A stretch of DNA of 64,000 nucleotides, taken from positions 2,156,508-2,220,507 of the forward strand of contig BCIO01000005.1 in the NCBI GenBank assembly GCA_001599975.1, in the 5' to 3' direction. Below the pieces are notes generated by a model that did no database searches, was not told the origin of the DNA, and saw nothing but the letters and a program-made list of their open reading frames with translations. The position numbers were made by a program, and so were the translations under genes. Numbering within the stretch: the stretch's first letter is position 1; each line of letters begins with the position of its first letter. This stretch comes from Cystobasidiopsis lactophilus. Taxonomy: Eukaryota > Basidiomycota > Agaricostilbomycetes > Agaricostilbales > Chionosphaeraceae. Below, one piece after another: positions 1 through 13,096 of this stretch.

Positions 1-411
1 AGTTTCCCTCCTTTACTGAAAGGCAGCTGCTGATTTGGCGCGAGTTCTATAGATATCGCGTCCCCTTCAGCGCCAGTTGTGGCATATTGTAAGTCCATAC
101 GATGTCTTTATCTCCTGGGTACACTAGATTCATGGTCTTTATAGGTGGACTGTCTTCCTTTCCTACCAACAAGCGAAAGTAGCCACCGCATCGAAAGTCA
201 TTGCATGAACCTTGTCTCGATACCGCACCTGCTGAGGGCCATTAGAATACCCTTGCAATCCATCCATACCAACCAGAGTAGATCGCTGTGAACCACGGTT
301 TCCTGAGGAAGTGGCGGTCGTCCCGACGCTGTCAACGCGACATTCTTCTCTTCCACGAAGTCGACAGCCCAATGGGGCCTCGTAGCCGGCCGATTCATTA
401 GCTTTCAGAGA
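1..411. other. Left-edge intergenic region
   Basis: Sequence upstream of the phosphoinositide phosphatase start codon. The only open frame with a true ATG is a 66-codon one on the minus strand (398 to 198), with no recognisable motif and no sign of splicing partners. I see no RNA gene here. It probably holds the promoter of the plus-strand gene and possibly part of a neighbour lying to the left. Confidence 0.4.
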
Positions 412-3400
412 ATGTCTCTCGAGCTTTGGCGGATCGCAGGTCCTCAGCGCACCTTTTGCGTCGTATCGCCCGACCAGGCCCAAGTTCTTGTCCTCCGACA
501 TGTGCCCTCGGACACGACGCCTCAGGTCGCCATCAGCTTCAGCCAGCTCAGCGTAGTTGACTTGAATACGCGGGCCAAACGCATCAGCCGGATCCAAGGC
601 TGCCTGGGCCTGCTCCATGATGGCCAGGACGTGTTCCTTGCTGTCGTCGACTCGGCCGCCAACATCGGCAGCTTGGTCGACCAGGACGTGATGAGCCGCA
701 TCATCGCCGTTAGCTTTCATTGCTTGTCCTCTGCGCTCTTCGACGGCGCCGCCGCGGACGTGGAAATCTTCGACCACACGCCGAATTTGCCTCCCCCTGC
801 CCCCTTCGAACCGCCTTGCGCTGGCATCGCAAAGATCCTCACCAACGGCAACTTTTACTTTTCTTCAAGCGTGGACCTGTCGAGCAGACTGGAGGTGCGC
901 ATGAAGAGGGGCAAGAACGACAGCAGCAACTACGACGCGCGCTTCCTCTGGAACTCCTTCATGCTCGACTCGCTCTTGGGCTTTCGGGCGGCCTTGACTC
1001 CGACAGAACGCAGTCAGTTTGACGCGGCCGGCTTCTTGGTCATGGCCATTCAGGGCTTCTGCGGCGTTTACGACATCAACATGTGAGCGTCGCTCCTTGC
1101 GGGCTGTTGCCTCACTAACCCACTCCATTCCAGGGGCGGTGTCTCTGGTCCATCGACTGTGACACTTTCTGTCATTTCAAGATTGAGCTGGCGCAGAGCT
1201 GGAACTCGCTTCAACACTAGAGGGATTGACGACGACGGCAACGTCGCGAATTACGTCGAGGTGAGATCTGGACTTTGCTCCAGAACTTGCAATGTTCTCA
1301 AACGGACTCATGTCTTGCAGACCGAAACCATCCTGCGGACGTCTATTATGTGCATGAGCCACGTGCAGCTCCGAGGCAGCATTCCTTGTATGTCCACTTT
1401 GCAGTCGCATTCTCCTTTCGCTCACAACATCTTTCGAAGTGTTCTGGGAGCAGCAAGGCGTCCAACCCTTTGCATCCAAGCTCACCATCACCCGCCCTCC
1501 TATCGCAACTCAGCCCGCCTTCGAAGCGCACTTTCGCGAATTGCTTTCTGAATACCCCAAGATTCACATCATGAACCTCCTGGGGACCAGAGACCAGGAA
1601 GCTCTTCTCACGCAAGCCTACGAGAGCCATCTGCGTCAGGCCATCGACAGCGATCAACTTTTCGCCAAAGGCGTCGAAATGACCAATTTCGACTTTCACT
1701 CCCGCGCTCGGTCTGGCGGTGGCATCGAGACCATTTTCGAGCAAATGAAGAGGGAGCCGAGAATCGTGGACACGGTGGATCGCTTCAGCTACTGCTTGAT
1801 CAACGCGGACGAGTCGTCCACCAAGACGAAGGAATTGGTCAGTGGGCAGGAGGGGACTTTCCGGACCAACTGCTTAGACTGGTGAGTGATTTTCAGTCTG
1901 CAGGTGATCCAGTGTTGAATGAAGACGTAGCCTCGACCGCACAAACGTCGTGCAGGACATTCTCTCCCGCTTGGCCCTTGAGCACTTTCTGCAAAACGTC
2001 AATCCCAGTTGGGTCGGTTCAGAGCTACTGTGGTCCCGGCACAGTACGCTTTGGGCCGAGAACGGCGATTCTCTCGCGCGCATCTATGCTGGGACTGGAG
2101 CCTTGAACACCAGCTTCACTCGCAGTGGCAAAAAGACCTGGGTCGGTGTCCTCTCGGATGCGTCCAAGAGTGTCGGACGCATGTATCAGTCCAACTTTGC
2201 CGACGCTGGCAAGCAGCAGGCGATAGATGAACTGCTGGTCCGTTCGTGTCTCGGTGACTCTGGCTCAAACGCTGACCTCCCAGCATAGGGCAACTTGGGC
2301 GGACAGATGAAAGTAGTAGTGTTCGATCCGATACACTCGAAAATGGAGGAGACTTTGAAGGCTCGAGCGGCCGAGTATTCTTCTTTCACGAGTAGGTTGT
2401 CCATCCGGCCGCTTCGCTTTGACTCCCGTCTGACCCAACTTTAGATGCCGTTGTCTGGGCGGGAACTTTCAACCTTAATGGTCGGCCGCCAAGCGAATCA
2501 CTGCTACCTTGGTTGTTCCCGAAAGCAGACGTCGAACCGGACATTTTGGCTATCGGCTTCCAAGAGATCGTGCAACTCACCGCTGGCCAAATTGTGAGCT
2601 CTTCTGCTTGTGTGTTATAGTGCTGTCTCGTCGGGCTCATCCTCTTTCCAGGTCGCTGCTGATCCAGAGAAAAAGTGAGGCGACCCACCAGCTTTGAGTG
2701 TGCTGGCTGACAGACCTTCAAGGCGCCGTTGGGAGGCTCACATCAATCAAGTGCTTGCCAGCCGAGGCGAAAGCAAAGCCCAATATGTCATTTTGCGGTC
2801 GGAGCAGCTCGTTGGTACGGCGCTCTTCGTCATCGTCAAGACTTCGGTCATCCAGCATGTGCGACAGGTCGAGGCGGCAACCAAAAAGGTCAGCTCACTC
2901 GTTGTTTACTGTTGATGAGAGCCGCCTCACCTGGCTTGCAGACCGGCCTCAAGGGTCTTACGGGCAACAAAGGCGGCATCGCCATTCGGCTCATGTACAA
3001 AGACAGCTCCTTCTGCTTTATCACCGCACACTTTGCGGCAGGATCCAACAACGTCGACGAGCGAGACCTCGATTACCGGACCATCTCGCAAGGGATGATG
3101 TTCCGACGAGGTTTAACAATCGGCAGCCACGAGTAGGTCGCTCCATCAATGCGCTAGATTTACGATTGACCTTGCCCCTTAGCAATATCATCTGGATGGG
3201 TCAGTGGTGCGGTCGAGGAGCGTAGCGAGTACTGACGCAAGTCGCACAGGTGACTTCAACTATCGCGTCTCTTTGCCCACCGCCGAAGCCAGGTTACACG
3301 CCAACAGCGACGACTTTATGACTCTCCTAGATCACGACCAGCTATTACAATCAATGCAGAACCACACGGCTTTCCAGGGGTATACGGAAGCACCTGTGAC

Positions 3401-4111
3401 CTTCCGTCCCACGTACAAGTACGACGTGTGAGTGGCCAAGCGAGTTGATCCCGATTGCGGAATCTGACGAAGCCTTGCAGGGGCACTGACACTTACGACT
3501 CTTCCGAGAAGCAGCGCGTTCCGTCTTGGACAGGTATCTCCTTGCGCTGTCGTTCGTGGTTTCGCCTCTAACCTTGGTGGCCCCCAGATCGAGTGCTCTG
3601 CCGAGGAGATGGCGTGAGTCCTCTAGCACACAGATTTTGCCCAATCAGGTTTGCTAATAGCCTCGTGAATAGCTGGACATCTCCAGCTATACTAGAGCCG
3701 ACATCAGACTTTCCGATCATCGCCCAGGCAAGGACCTTTTCCTCAAGATGCCTAGCTTAGCTCACGCCTGATCTCTAGTCTATGCCATACTTCGGGCGCG
3801 CGTCAAGACGATCAACCCAGAAGCCAGAGATAAACTCTCCGAAGAAATCCTCAAAGAGATTCAGGCCTCGTTCCCAGATCTGACACAACGGAAGACCACC
3901 TTGAACGGCAGTCGTGCGCTCCTCCGATCTTTACCTTCTCAACCTATCTAATTAGTTCCATAAAGCGGCCCTTCCCAGCACAGACTCGAGGCAGTGGTGG
4001 GTCACGGAGGATGAGCCAGAGGGCTTGGTCTCGGACAAGAGCATCTGGACATCTGGAGTTAACCCGTTTGAGGGGGTCTCCCGTAAACCTGTTCCCGAGC
4101 TCGGATTTTGA
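412..4111 (+). CDS. Synaptojanin-type phosphoinositide phosphatase (Sac1 + 5-phosphatase)
   Basis: A multi-exon gene encoding a Sac1-like domain followed by an inositol polyphosphate 5-phosphatase domain, the yeast Inp51/52/53 arrangement. The Sac part has [21 protein letters not shown] and, across an intron near 1880, the catalytic CX5R(T/S) loop reading RTNCLDCLDRTN, so it looks active. The 5-phosphatase part shows [47 protein letters not shown] and SDHRPV in the usual order. The protein would dephosphorylate PI(4,5)P2 and related lipids at the plasma membrane and on endocytic vesicles. The C-terminus is short: after SDHRPV only about 70 residues follow, ending in PELGF, so no long proline-rich tail is visible. 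The last exon is joined through an intron near 3913-3956. The stop lies 90 bases from that of convergent pex16. Confidence 0.9.
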
Positions 4112-4201
4112 ATGATGCAACGCATTCCTGTATTCCCGTCTCTCAAGGCCAAGTGCGATCCATAAAGCGTGGCGGGTCAAAATGAATGAGGTCGCAACAG
4201 T

Positions 4202-5613
4202 TTACGCATTGACTTCGTAAAAATAGCTATCGTACAAAGTGATGTATTCGGACATGATAGAGCCAAAGAAGCTCAGCAGTGATGAGCTCTCTAGCCTGTC
4301 GGAAATGGCCTTAAGGCGAGGTCTGCAGACGCCAAAGGGTCAGAAAGTACCACTTCGCAAAGCAGTAGCACGTACTTGGTGAAAGCGGCCCAAGCAGGTC
4401 CACGGAGCATGTACTTCCACATCTGAAGCTGCCGCCGGCTGCGCTCGGTCTTCTCGAGTTCGGAATCGCTCCACAGCTTGCCTCTTCCAGCCCGAGCCGT
4501 GAGCTGCTCCAGTAAAAGAGAGAAAAGGAAAGGACCATAAGCTTTCGTGCCGTATCGTTTAAGCGCCATCACTGCTCAAGCGAGTCAGTCAAAGGACCGA
4601 GACAAAGTGATCGAACCGACCGTATAAGAGCGGCCTCAAGATCCACATCACTTCATTCCATCTCTCAAGCAAGCCTTTCATGGGTAGAACCAGATCGGCC
4701 GGGCTCTTTATGTCTTGAACCGTAAATCGACTCTTGCGCAAGAAGTTGTCGATGTGGGTTTCATCGAACGGAACCGACCGGTCTTCGCTGGGCCGTAGCG
4801 AGGAGATGGTGGGATAGATGTTTCCGGTTCTTCCACCCGACCAGGCCAATTCAGGATGCGGTCCGGACGCTGTGGGTCCTCGTGGCGCTATGGTCGCGGG
4901 ATCGTACTCTCGCTGGGGCACGTATGGGTCGATGGTCGTCCTGAAACCCGTGGCCTGAAAGAGTATTAAACGGAGTGCGGCCCTAAGAAAAGTAGTCAGC
5001 GAGGGCGAACGGCGCTTTCAGACAATGGACAAACTTTGAAGCCTCCATCGCCAGCACAACCTTCCACCTGCGCCGCGAGTCCATCTTCTTGCGAGCAATC
5101 ATCTCCAACACCAATTCCGAGTACCCGATGATGGTCAACAACTTGGCGCAAGCCGCATAAGTCGAAGACGTTTTCATCCAGAAGCTCGTATATTTGGTGT
5201 GGGCGGACGGCTTAGGTTTCTGATGCTCTGGCAGCCACTCTATTGCTCGCCTGAGGATGCTGTCATGGTAGAGGCCAATGACATTGAGGACGGTGTAGAC
5301 TGCAAGAGGTCCCGCATGAGCATGATTGAAACCGGCGCTTGCAAAGGGAAAGCGCCTACGACCCTCTGACGCCAATTCGCCGTCTTGGAATCGGCCTGTG
5401 ATCGCTTGTAAGTGAATAGTCGGGAGTAGCTTGGGAGGCAGAGCGAACCGGGCAGCACCCAGGAGAGTGATCTCAGGCTGCTTTCAACCGACGAGACTTG
5501 CGACACATTGTGCAACAGGATGTTCTCGTATGTCGCTTTCTGCGTGATCCCTGAGCAACAATATGTTTGAACAGGGGGCCAGCTTGACGAACAACGCGAT
5601 TCAAGGCCTTCAT
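4202..5613 (-). CDS. pex16: Peroxisomal membrane protein Pex16
   Basis: Spliced minus-strand gene. The N-terminal exon reads ATYENILLHNVSQVSSVESSLRSLSWVLPG and continues over an intron to RFQDGELASEGRRRF, matching the conserved Pex16 start. Later blocks are VYTVLNVIGLYHDSIL, YSELVLEMIARKK, WKVVLAMEASK, then a divergent linker, MALKRYGTKAYGPFL and a C-terminal LSFFGSIMSEYITLYDSYF. Pex16 is an integral peroxisomal membrane protein that acts with Pex3 in inserting other peroxisomal membrane proteins. The start is uncertain: the ATG ending at 5613 (MKALNRVV) needs a very short intron before ITQKATYEN, and another upstream exon is possible. The splice before the last exon (about 4310-4350) is also unresolved. 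Family assignment is firm, exon borders less so. Confidence 0.85.
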
Positions 5614-5747
5614 GCTCAGCAGCCGGATGTCGCGGTGTCGGAACAACCTCTTATGTCCCAATAAAAGCAAGGTTTTATAGAGGACATTTGGTCCTGGATC
5701 ACATGCAAAATACGGTGTAAGGAAAGCAAGAGCCAGCTCGCTCGAGT

Positions 5748-6748
5748 CTAGAGGGGAAGCTCCGCGTCCGTTTCCTTCGCCGCCACTCCTGCTTCAGTCT
5801 GATCTTGAACCTTGATCTCTTCCACCTTAGGTTGAATGCCATCGACCGTCGAGCTCGAAGGCTCGGTGGGGGCAAGCGCATCGGTCGAGATGACATTGGC
5901 CTGGTCAGCAACCGGTGTGGGAGCGTTCGGCAAGCCATCCAGCTGTTGAACAGCGGCAACGTGGGCTGCAACGTCTTCCTTAGATGCAACAGAAGGCTCT
6001 TGGGCATCCAGGCTGGACGCGGGAGCCGGTTCGCCGGAAGCCGATGCAGAAGCTGCCGCAGCTTCCTTTTCAGGATGTTGGACGGCCTCCACATGGGCTG
6101 TGATGGCTGAATCCGATGCTACAGATGGCCCAGGAGCTTCCGTTTTTGCCGACATGCTGGCCATCTGAGCTTCAATTTCCGCCAGGAGCGCCTCTTGGTC
6201 GGCCTCGGAAAGCCCCTCGATGTCCTCGTCCAAAGTGGTGGCGGCGGGTGGTGCTGCTTGATCCAGCCCGAGGAATTCTTTGACCTGTGCGACAGGTTGA
6301 GACGTGTTGCCAAGGTAAGAAGGGAGCAGAAGGCTAACCTCTCCGTATTCCAACGCTTTGGGCCAGATCTTAGCCACCAGTAGCGGTCCAATGTCTAATG
6401 AACGCACCCTCTTCCAATTGGTCAATGTTCTTGCAGTCCTATCAGCACACTTTTGGAGGGAAACTTTCAGCTGGATGGCTCACTCCGAGGACGCGACTGC
6501 CATCCACAACGATCAGAGGCAAGGTCGTTAGCCCTCCGTTCGCCTTCTTCCACTTGCTTTTCAACTCTTCGTCCGCAGAGATGTCGTAGAACGTCGTCTC
6601 GGACTTGTAAGGGAAGAGCGCCTTCTCAACCACGGCGTGCCTCTTGCGGGTTAGTGCGTTGAGCATGATGCCAGTCTAGGATGCATACTGAGCCGTATAC
6701 ATCAGCACTATATCGATGACTGACGACGTAGACCTCGATTCGACCCAT
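5748..6748 (-). CDS. SH3BGR/glutaredoxin-fold protein with acidic Ala/Glu-rich tail
   Basis: The start is MGRIEVYV, followed by an intron and a block reading LTRKRHAVVEKALFPYKSET, FYDISADEELKSKWKKANGG and LTTLPLIVVDGSRVLG, then DCKNIDQLEEG and ALEYGE before VKEFLGL. This is the thioredoxin-like fold of the SH3BGR/SH3BGRL family: the TLPLIVVDG segment is the cis-proline strand, and the dipeptide region usual in glutaredoxins has no CxxC, so redox catalysis is unlikely. The remaining ~190 residues are low-complexity and rich in Ala, Glu, Ser and Pro, ending in ETDAELPL. Family members are thought to act as small adaptor proteins. The gene is divergent from the tricalbin gene, 245 bases apart start to start. 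Three or four introns of about 40-60 bases are needed. Confidence 0.7.
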
Positions 6749-6993
6749 TGTTCGCGCAGCAAGCAAGCCAAAGTTACCAGATCTGACCCTTGAATGCTCA
6801 ACAGTGGATCGCGCACGCTGGGAGACCCACACACCGAGCGAAGCAGGACAAGTGGACAGAATGCAAGGCCCAACGAGAAGGCTGGATTGGACGTAGGGGA
6901 GATGAACGCACAGGCCGCAATTTCACGCGAGGGCAATGAATGACGCTGAGGCGGCTGCTCCTTGTGCAGCGACCTCCACTGCCGCTGCCAACC

Positions 6994-9900
6994 ATGGCGG
7001 CCGAGACCAATCCCAATGCTCAGATTCCGCCCAGCGGACCGCCCGCCAGCGCACTCGAGCCCACACCTGCGAGTGTAGCCAGCTTGCCAGATCCAAGCGC
7101 GGCCAGCAAAGCGGCGGACACCTTGCAGCAATCCCTCAAAGTGGACGAGGCCCTGGGCGCGGATGTGCACTCGTTCAGCGCTGACGCTACGCCAGAGCAA
7201 AAGGCGGCTCAGGCTGCCAAGGCCATTGGGCAGGTCAAGCCAGTTGCGGGTGCTAAGATTGGGCCGGCGAACCCTGGGGCCGGTGAGCACGACTTTGAAT
7301 GGATTGCACCGCACACGTTGTGATCTCATCGTCATGTTGTGGTCCCGCGCAAACAGAGGTCGCTTCAGACGTGGGCCTCAGCGCAAAGGACGCTCCCAAG
7401 CCTACAACTGGCCTGGCCGATGCCGCCAAGACGACCGCCGTCGAGAAGGCCAGCCCTGCTGCAGCTGGACCGAATGCTACTACAGCAAAGCTGGCTGATG
7501 GCAAGGTGAGTTGGCAGTTGTTCCAGCGGTCCTAGTACCCAGGATCCAAACCCGAAGCGGGAGTTCGCTAAATTTACGTCAATCGCACTCAGGCTCCCCA
7601 GATCGCAGACGACGCCAAGGTTGGCTGGCAGTCCGCTATCAAGGCTCCCGGTGCCATCAAAGGGCAGTTCTTGGACGACCTGATTGGCGAGAAGTACTCA
7701 GGCAGCTTCTGGCACAAGTGCGGCGCTTCGCTTTCTGCCCAGGTGCCTCGGCAGGAGCTAAGCCCAATGCCTACAGCGCCTTTGTCATCTTCTTTGCCGT
7801 CTTCGCGTCCCACTTTGTCACCCGCTTCATGAACGGAGGCTATGTCGCTCTATTGCTTATCATGATGTCTTGCGGCACCTACTACAGCGTGTCCATGGCC
7901 CGCGTCCGCCACAGGGCTCGGGATGACATCTCGAGAGAACTGGCCAAGCAGCGCTTGTACAACGAGCACGAGTCGGCGGATTGGGTCAACGTGGGTTGTT
8001 CATCGCTCTAGGTCGGATTCTTTCTCAAGGAGTCTCTACAGAACTTTTTGCGCCGTTTCTGGTTGGCATACGAACCTCTCCTGTCGGCCACCATCGTGCT
8101 CGCTGTTGATCAGATTTTGGCCGAGAACTGCCCGGCTTTCCTCGAGTCGCTCCGCCTGACCACGTTCATTCTGGGCAACAAAGCTCCTCGACTGGAATAC
8201 GTCCGCACCATCCCGGACACCGACGACGAGACGGTGGTCATGGACATGAAGTTGTCTTTCACTCCCAACGACACCGCGGACTTGACCGCTCGTCAGGCTG
8301 CCGCCAAGATCAACCCCAAGATCGTTCTGGCGATCAAGCTCGGCAAAGGGGCCTTGTCAATCGGCAAAGATGTTGTCGTCGAAGACATGACCTTCAGCGG
8401 GTTGATGCGCTTCAAGGTCAAGATGATGAGCAACTTTCCCAACGTGAGTGCAGCTTCAGGTCGGGCTGAGGGAACGAGTCTGAAGCACGCTCTCCCTCTG
8501 TACCTCAGATCAAGACTGTCGAGTTCAGGTATGCCAGAGTGTCATCCTGGTCCATGCAGTTTGACTAAGAGCAAATGCCTCAGCTTCATGGAAAAGCCTT
8601 TGATCGACTTTGTCCTCAAGCCGGTCGGGTTCGACCTCTCCTTGGTGGGCAGTCTCCCTCTTAGCCTGGCCCCTGACTAACAGTTCTGTGGTCTCCTGCA
8701 GATCCCTGGTCTATCCGGCTTCATTGACAGCCAGATTCACGCCAACATCGGGCCCATGATGTACGATCCAAACTCGTTCGCCTTGGACCTCGAGCAGATG
8801 CTTTCAGGCGCACCTGCAGGTAAGCTGATCACCTTGTAGCTCTCAGAGGCCGTACCTAATCTACTTGTCGATATGAACAACTAGACACTGCTGTCGGCGT
8901 CGTCCAAGTCACTGTCTTCAACGCTCGTGGTCTCAAAGCCACAAAGCTTGGGTAATTCCCATGTCTCATTTCGTATTCTTGGATCTGATCAACCTTGGAA
9001 CTGTAGTGGCGGCAGCCCCGACCCATATGTCAGCTTTTCCATCAGCCAACGCGCTGAGTTGGCCAAGTCCAAGATCAAGCAATCTACGTTCGTCTCCTCC
9101 CCAATATTGTGAAATGCGCTCTGACCACCAATCTCCCGGCAGTGGGAACCCAACTTGGAATGAAACCAAGTTCTTGCTGGTCAACAACCTCAGCGACGTC
9201 TTGTGTTTGAGCGTCATGGACTGGAACGAGCACCGCAAAGATTCCGATTTGGGATTGGTCAACTTCCCTCTGAAATCCCTCGAGACCGATCCAGAACAAG
9301 AGCGTCTCACCCAGCCCATCATGAACCAGGGCAAGGAAAAGGGCACGATCCAGTTTGGCGTCAAGTACTACCCCGTCATTGTGCCCAAGAAGGTGCCTGG
9401 CGAGTCCGAAGAAGCTGTTCCAGATAGCCGTGAGTTGCTACCAGACTGCCTGTCTTGTGCTGCGGTAGCTCAATTCGGAGGCACAGGCTCCGGCATCGTT
9501 CGGTTGACTATCCACCAGGCCAAAGAGCTCGACCTACGCAAGACTGTCACCCACGGACAGCTCAACCCCTATGCTCGCGTCATGCTCCAGAGTAGGTCCG
9601 GTGGCAGCTGCATCTGAAGTAGATTCTCACGCGCTTGGGTTTCAGACAAGCCCATCGGCGCAACGCGCACTCTCAAGCGGACCGTTACTCCTGCTTGGGA
9701 GCACTCTCAAGAGTTCTTGGTGACCGACAAGCCAGGCGCAGTCATCGGCGTCAAGGTTGTCGACGAGCGAGGCCTGTCCACAGATCCGGTTCTCGGTTAC
9801 GCCAATATCAAGCTCACTGACCTTTTGGAAGCCAAAACCAAGCAACAAGACTGGTTCCCTCTCAGCGGCTGCCAGACTGGGCGCATTCGCATGTCGGCCG

Positions 9901-12843
9901 AGTTCAAGCCTGTCATGATGGCGGGCGCAGTCAACGGTGCCGCAGCTTACACGCCACCTGTCGGGGTCGTCCGTTTCTGGTTCAAGAAGGCTGAAGACTT
10001 GAAGAATGTCGAAGCTCTCACTGGCGGCAAGAGCGACCCGTACGTCCGAGTGCTGGAGCGAGGCATCACCATGACCAGGTCAGAGGTCGTCAACAACAAG
10101 TAGGTCACGCCTTCCAGCATTCAAAATTCCAAGAAGCTCAAAATACCTTCCGCAGCCTCAATCCTCAGTGGGACGAGATCCTTTATGTTCCAGTCCACAG
10201 GTGCGCAAATCTTGCTCTTTTTCCATAGCGCTGAATCCCAACTGACTCATTGAGGTTGCGCCAACACAGCTTGAAGGACCGACTTGTGATCGAAGTCATG
10301 GACTATCAGCAGCAGGGCAAAGATCGATCGCTCGGTAGCACCGACATTATGCTGTCCAAACTGGCGACCGAAGGCCCCGACAAGCTGCCCGTTGCTTTAG
10401 AGACCTTCAAAGGCTCTGATATGCTGAGATCTGACGGCAAGAAGACAGTCAAGGGCAAGATCTTTTTCGAGGCATCCTTCGCGCCGTGCAGCAGCTTTAC
10501 CGACTTTTCCTTCGAGCCGCCCCCAACTCCCGCCATGGTGGCAAAGGCCGAAATGACCGACGATGAAGACGATGCTGCGACCATCAACACCGTCAGCGAG
10601 GGTATCCATGAGGAGGACGTGCCTAATTTCCACATGACGGAAGATGCCAAGCGCCTGGAAGCAGACGCTGCCGCCGCCGAAGCTAAAGGACTGCCCAACG
10701 GCGTCACGCAGCCGCCGACTATGCCCAAGTCGCCGGCTGAAACGGGTTCGGTACCCAACACTCCAGCACAAGACCAAGCGAAAACGCCGACAATCCCTCG
10801 GGAGGTCTTGCTCAAAACTCGTTTGTCACATTGTCAACAGGCCACCGGGCGGGCGATCTGACTCTGACAACCAGAAACTGGCATTCTCGTCATCAACGTT
10901 GTTGGTGGCAAGCTGACCCGAAAAGCACGCCTGGAAATTCTTCTGGATTCTGGCTACTGGCCTTCCTGTGAGCTGCCCCGAGCGCTGCTTTAACGCCAGA
11001 GGCTGACAAGTCTCTGCCCAAAGACACTACGGAGAAAGCTCGTTCACTCAACGCAACGCTAGACGAAGTCGCCGAGGTCTTTATCAAGGAACTCGACGAG
11101 TCGCGCATCTTGTTCAAGCTCAACGAAGCGGAAAAGGAGTCCAACGACGATGTCTTTGCCGAAACCTCGATGGACATGAACGAGTTCTTGGAGACGACAC
11201 TGGACAAGCCGTGCGAGCTCACGCTGCGCAGCAGGACCAGCAGCGAGCAGAACACAGTTACCGTCACCTCCAAGTACATTCCTGTGGATGTCAAGATTGA
11301 GCCACGAGAAAGTGTCAACAGTGAGTGCTGTCTAAGGCTACTGCTTGAGTCGAGCCTTTCGTTTCACACATGATATGCAGATACTGGTGTCTTGAGCGTG
11401 GACATCCTGGGTGCTAAGGGTCTCCGAGCCATGGACCGCAATGGCTACAGCGACCCGTACGCCGTGCTCGAGCTGAATGGCGAAAAACTCTACAAAACCC
11501 AGACGAAAAAGAAGACTTTGAACCCTGAATGCAAGTTGGCTTCTCGTCCTCCCTCACAAGCTTGTCTGAAGGTCCTCTGCAGGGGCCGAACACACGCAGT
11601 TCCCAGTGCCATCTCGCACGGCTGCCCAGCTCCTGCTCAAAGTCTATGATTGGTGAGTTTAGTTCACTTTTGAACCGCTGCCCCCAGGCTGATATCTTCA
11701 CGCAGGGACGCTGTTGGCACAGCGGACAAGATCGGGCAGGGTCTCGTCGATCTCTCAACGCTGGAACCCATCGCACCGACTGTTGTCCAGGTGCAACTCC
11801 AGGACGCTGAGACCAGAGAGAACACCGGCGTCGCCACTCTGCGGCTGCTTTTCCGACCCGAGTTCTTGAACCGAGCGCGTGGTGCCACCTCCACCTTCAC
11901 TGGGGCCACGGTTGGCCGAGTCGGTACTGGTGTTGGGGCAGTCGGCAAGGGTGTCATCGGCGGTGGAGCAACGGTACGTGGGTTCGTCTCTGCAGTCCAT
12001 CCTTTCCTGAACATTTCTCTGGCAGGTTGTCGGTGGTGTTGGCAAGGGTGTGGGCGGAGTGTTCTCCAAAGTCGCACATGTTGGCGGTGGCGGCCACTCT
12101 CGCAAATCGAGCCTGGCAAACGATGTCGCCGCCGACGGCGCCCAAACCAACGGCGTGCAGACCCGCGACTACGCACCTTCTATCAACGGCTCCATCATGA
12201 CCACCGGAAACGGAGCGCCGGCAGTGCCAGGTCTCGATGGCCTGCTCAAGATCACCGTCTTGGCCGCTCAGGCGGGTGGCGAAAAAGCCCATGTCCACCT
12301 CAAACAGAATGGCAAGAGTATCGATATGTCTCACGACATCTTTACAAGTATGTGTCATCATCCTGCCTGGATAAAAGTGGTCTCAAATAAAAAACCTCCA
12401 GTCAAAACGGGCACCGGGTCTGACAACCTTCATTTTGAGCTTGTGTAAGTCGCGTGTTTCCTCTTATTTCGGCATCGGGCTCACCTCCACATCTCTTTAG
12501 GGAGAAGAAAACCTTTGGGAAAGGTCAGTCCGGCCGTAGAGCTAATGCCTAAATCCGTGCTGATCGAAATTCTTCAGACAAGCCGCTGGGCGCAGTGGAC
12601 ATGATGGTGTGGGACCACATCACCCCTGGCGCTGGCTCTGCAGACACGACCACCTCTATGTCCGTCGGTCTTGACGGTAAGCTGGATCTACAGCTCAAGT
12701 GGACCGCGTCCGCCCCTCTGGCCAATCCCAGCCCAACGGGATCGCCTGCCTCCATCAAGGGCAAACCCTCTCGCTTCTCGGTCTCCCGCCTGACCGCTCA
12801 CTCTCCCATGTCTACACCCGAAAAGCAACCTCCCGCGCCCTAA
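6994..12843 (+). CDS. Tricalbin (TM + SMP + multiple C2 domains)
   Basis: A long, intron-rich gene for a protein of roughly 1500 residues. Order of parts: a low-complexity N-terminus; a hydrophobic hairpin (FVIFFAVFASHFVTRF, YVALLLIMMSCGTYYSV) joined by a 59-base intron at 7714-7772; an SMP lipid-transfer domain starting VGFFLKESLQNFLRRFW and containing LRLTTFILGNKAPRLEYVR; then C2 domains at about 8900-9400, 9480-9930, 9960-10480 and 11390-11870, and a diverged one near 12240-12700. The calcium-type C2 core is visible as GYSDPYAVLELNGEKLYKT and GGKSDPYVRVLE. Tricalbins tether cortical ER to the plasma membrane and move lipids. The start at 6994 has a good context (ACCATGG); an in-frame ATG at 6940 is possible. 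A Gly/Val-rich stretch lies near 11880-12060. The length fits Tcb1-3. Confidence 0.92.
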
Positions 12844-12888
12844 TATCACGGCCTCAAAAAGTCTATCAACTCCTTGATCCTCTCACTG

Positions 12889-13015
12889 CTTGTACAATTT
12901 CTTTGGTCTCGACCTCTTCTTCCCCACGAAAACGGACTCTTTACAGCTGATATGCCAAACGTTTGTCTGTGTAGTTGAAATCTGCAAAGCGGAACTTTGT
13001 CTCGACCAAGCGAGG
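12889..13015. repeat. Duplicated ~130 bp intergenic module, copy A
   Basis: This 127-base stretch begins CTTGTACAAT and ends ACCAAGCGAGG. A second copy lies at 14202-14333. The two agree at roughly nine of ten bases with a few one- or two-base indels, including an identical run containing ACGAAAACGGACTCTTTACA. Copy A sits 45 bases after the tricalbin stop and 81 bases before the next ATG, so it may serve as 3' UTR, promoter or both. It has no terminal inverted repeat or LTR-like TG..CA ends. Confidence 0.85.
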
Positions 13016-13096
13016 TAAGGCTGTTGACGGGCTCTGCTCCTGCAGAGTCCATGAGACCTCAGCCGGGCTTGGCGTATTCGTCGGGTTGAGGGCCTT

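Noticed and set aside
198-398. Minus-strand 66-codon frame with ATG
   Set aside because: Short, no motif, lies in the promoter of a well-supported gene.
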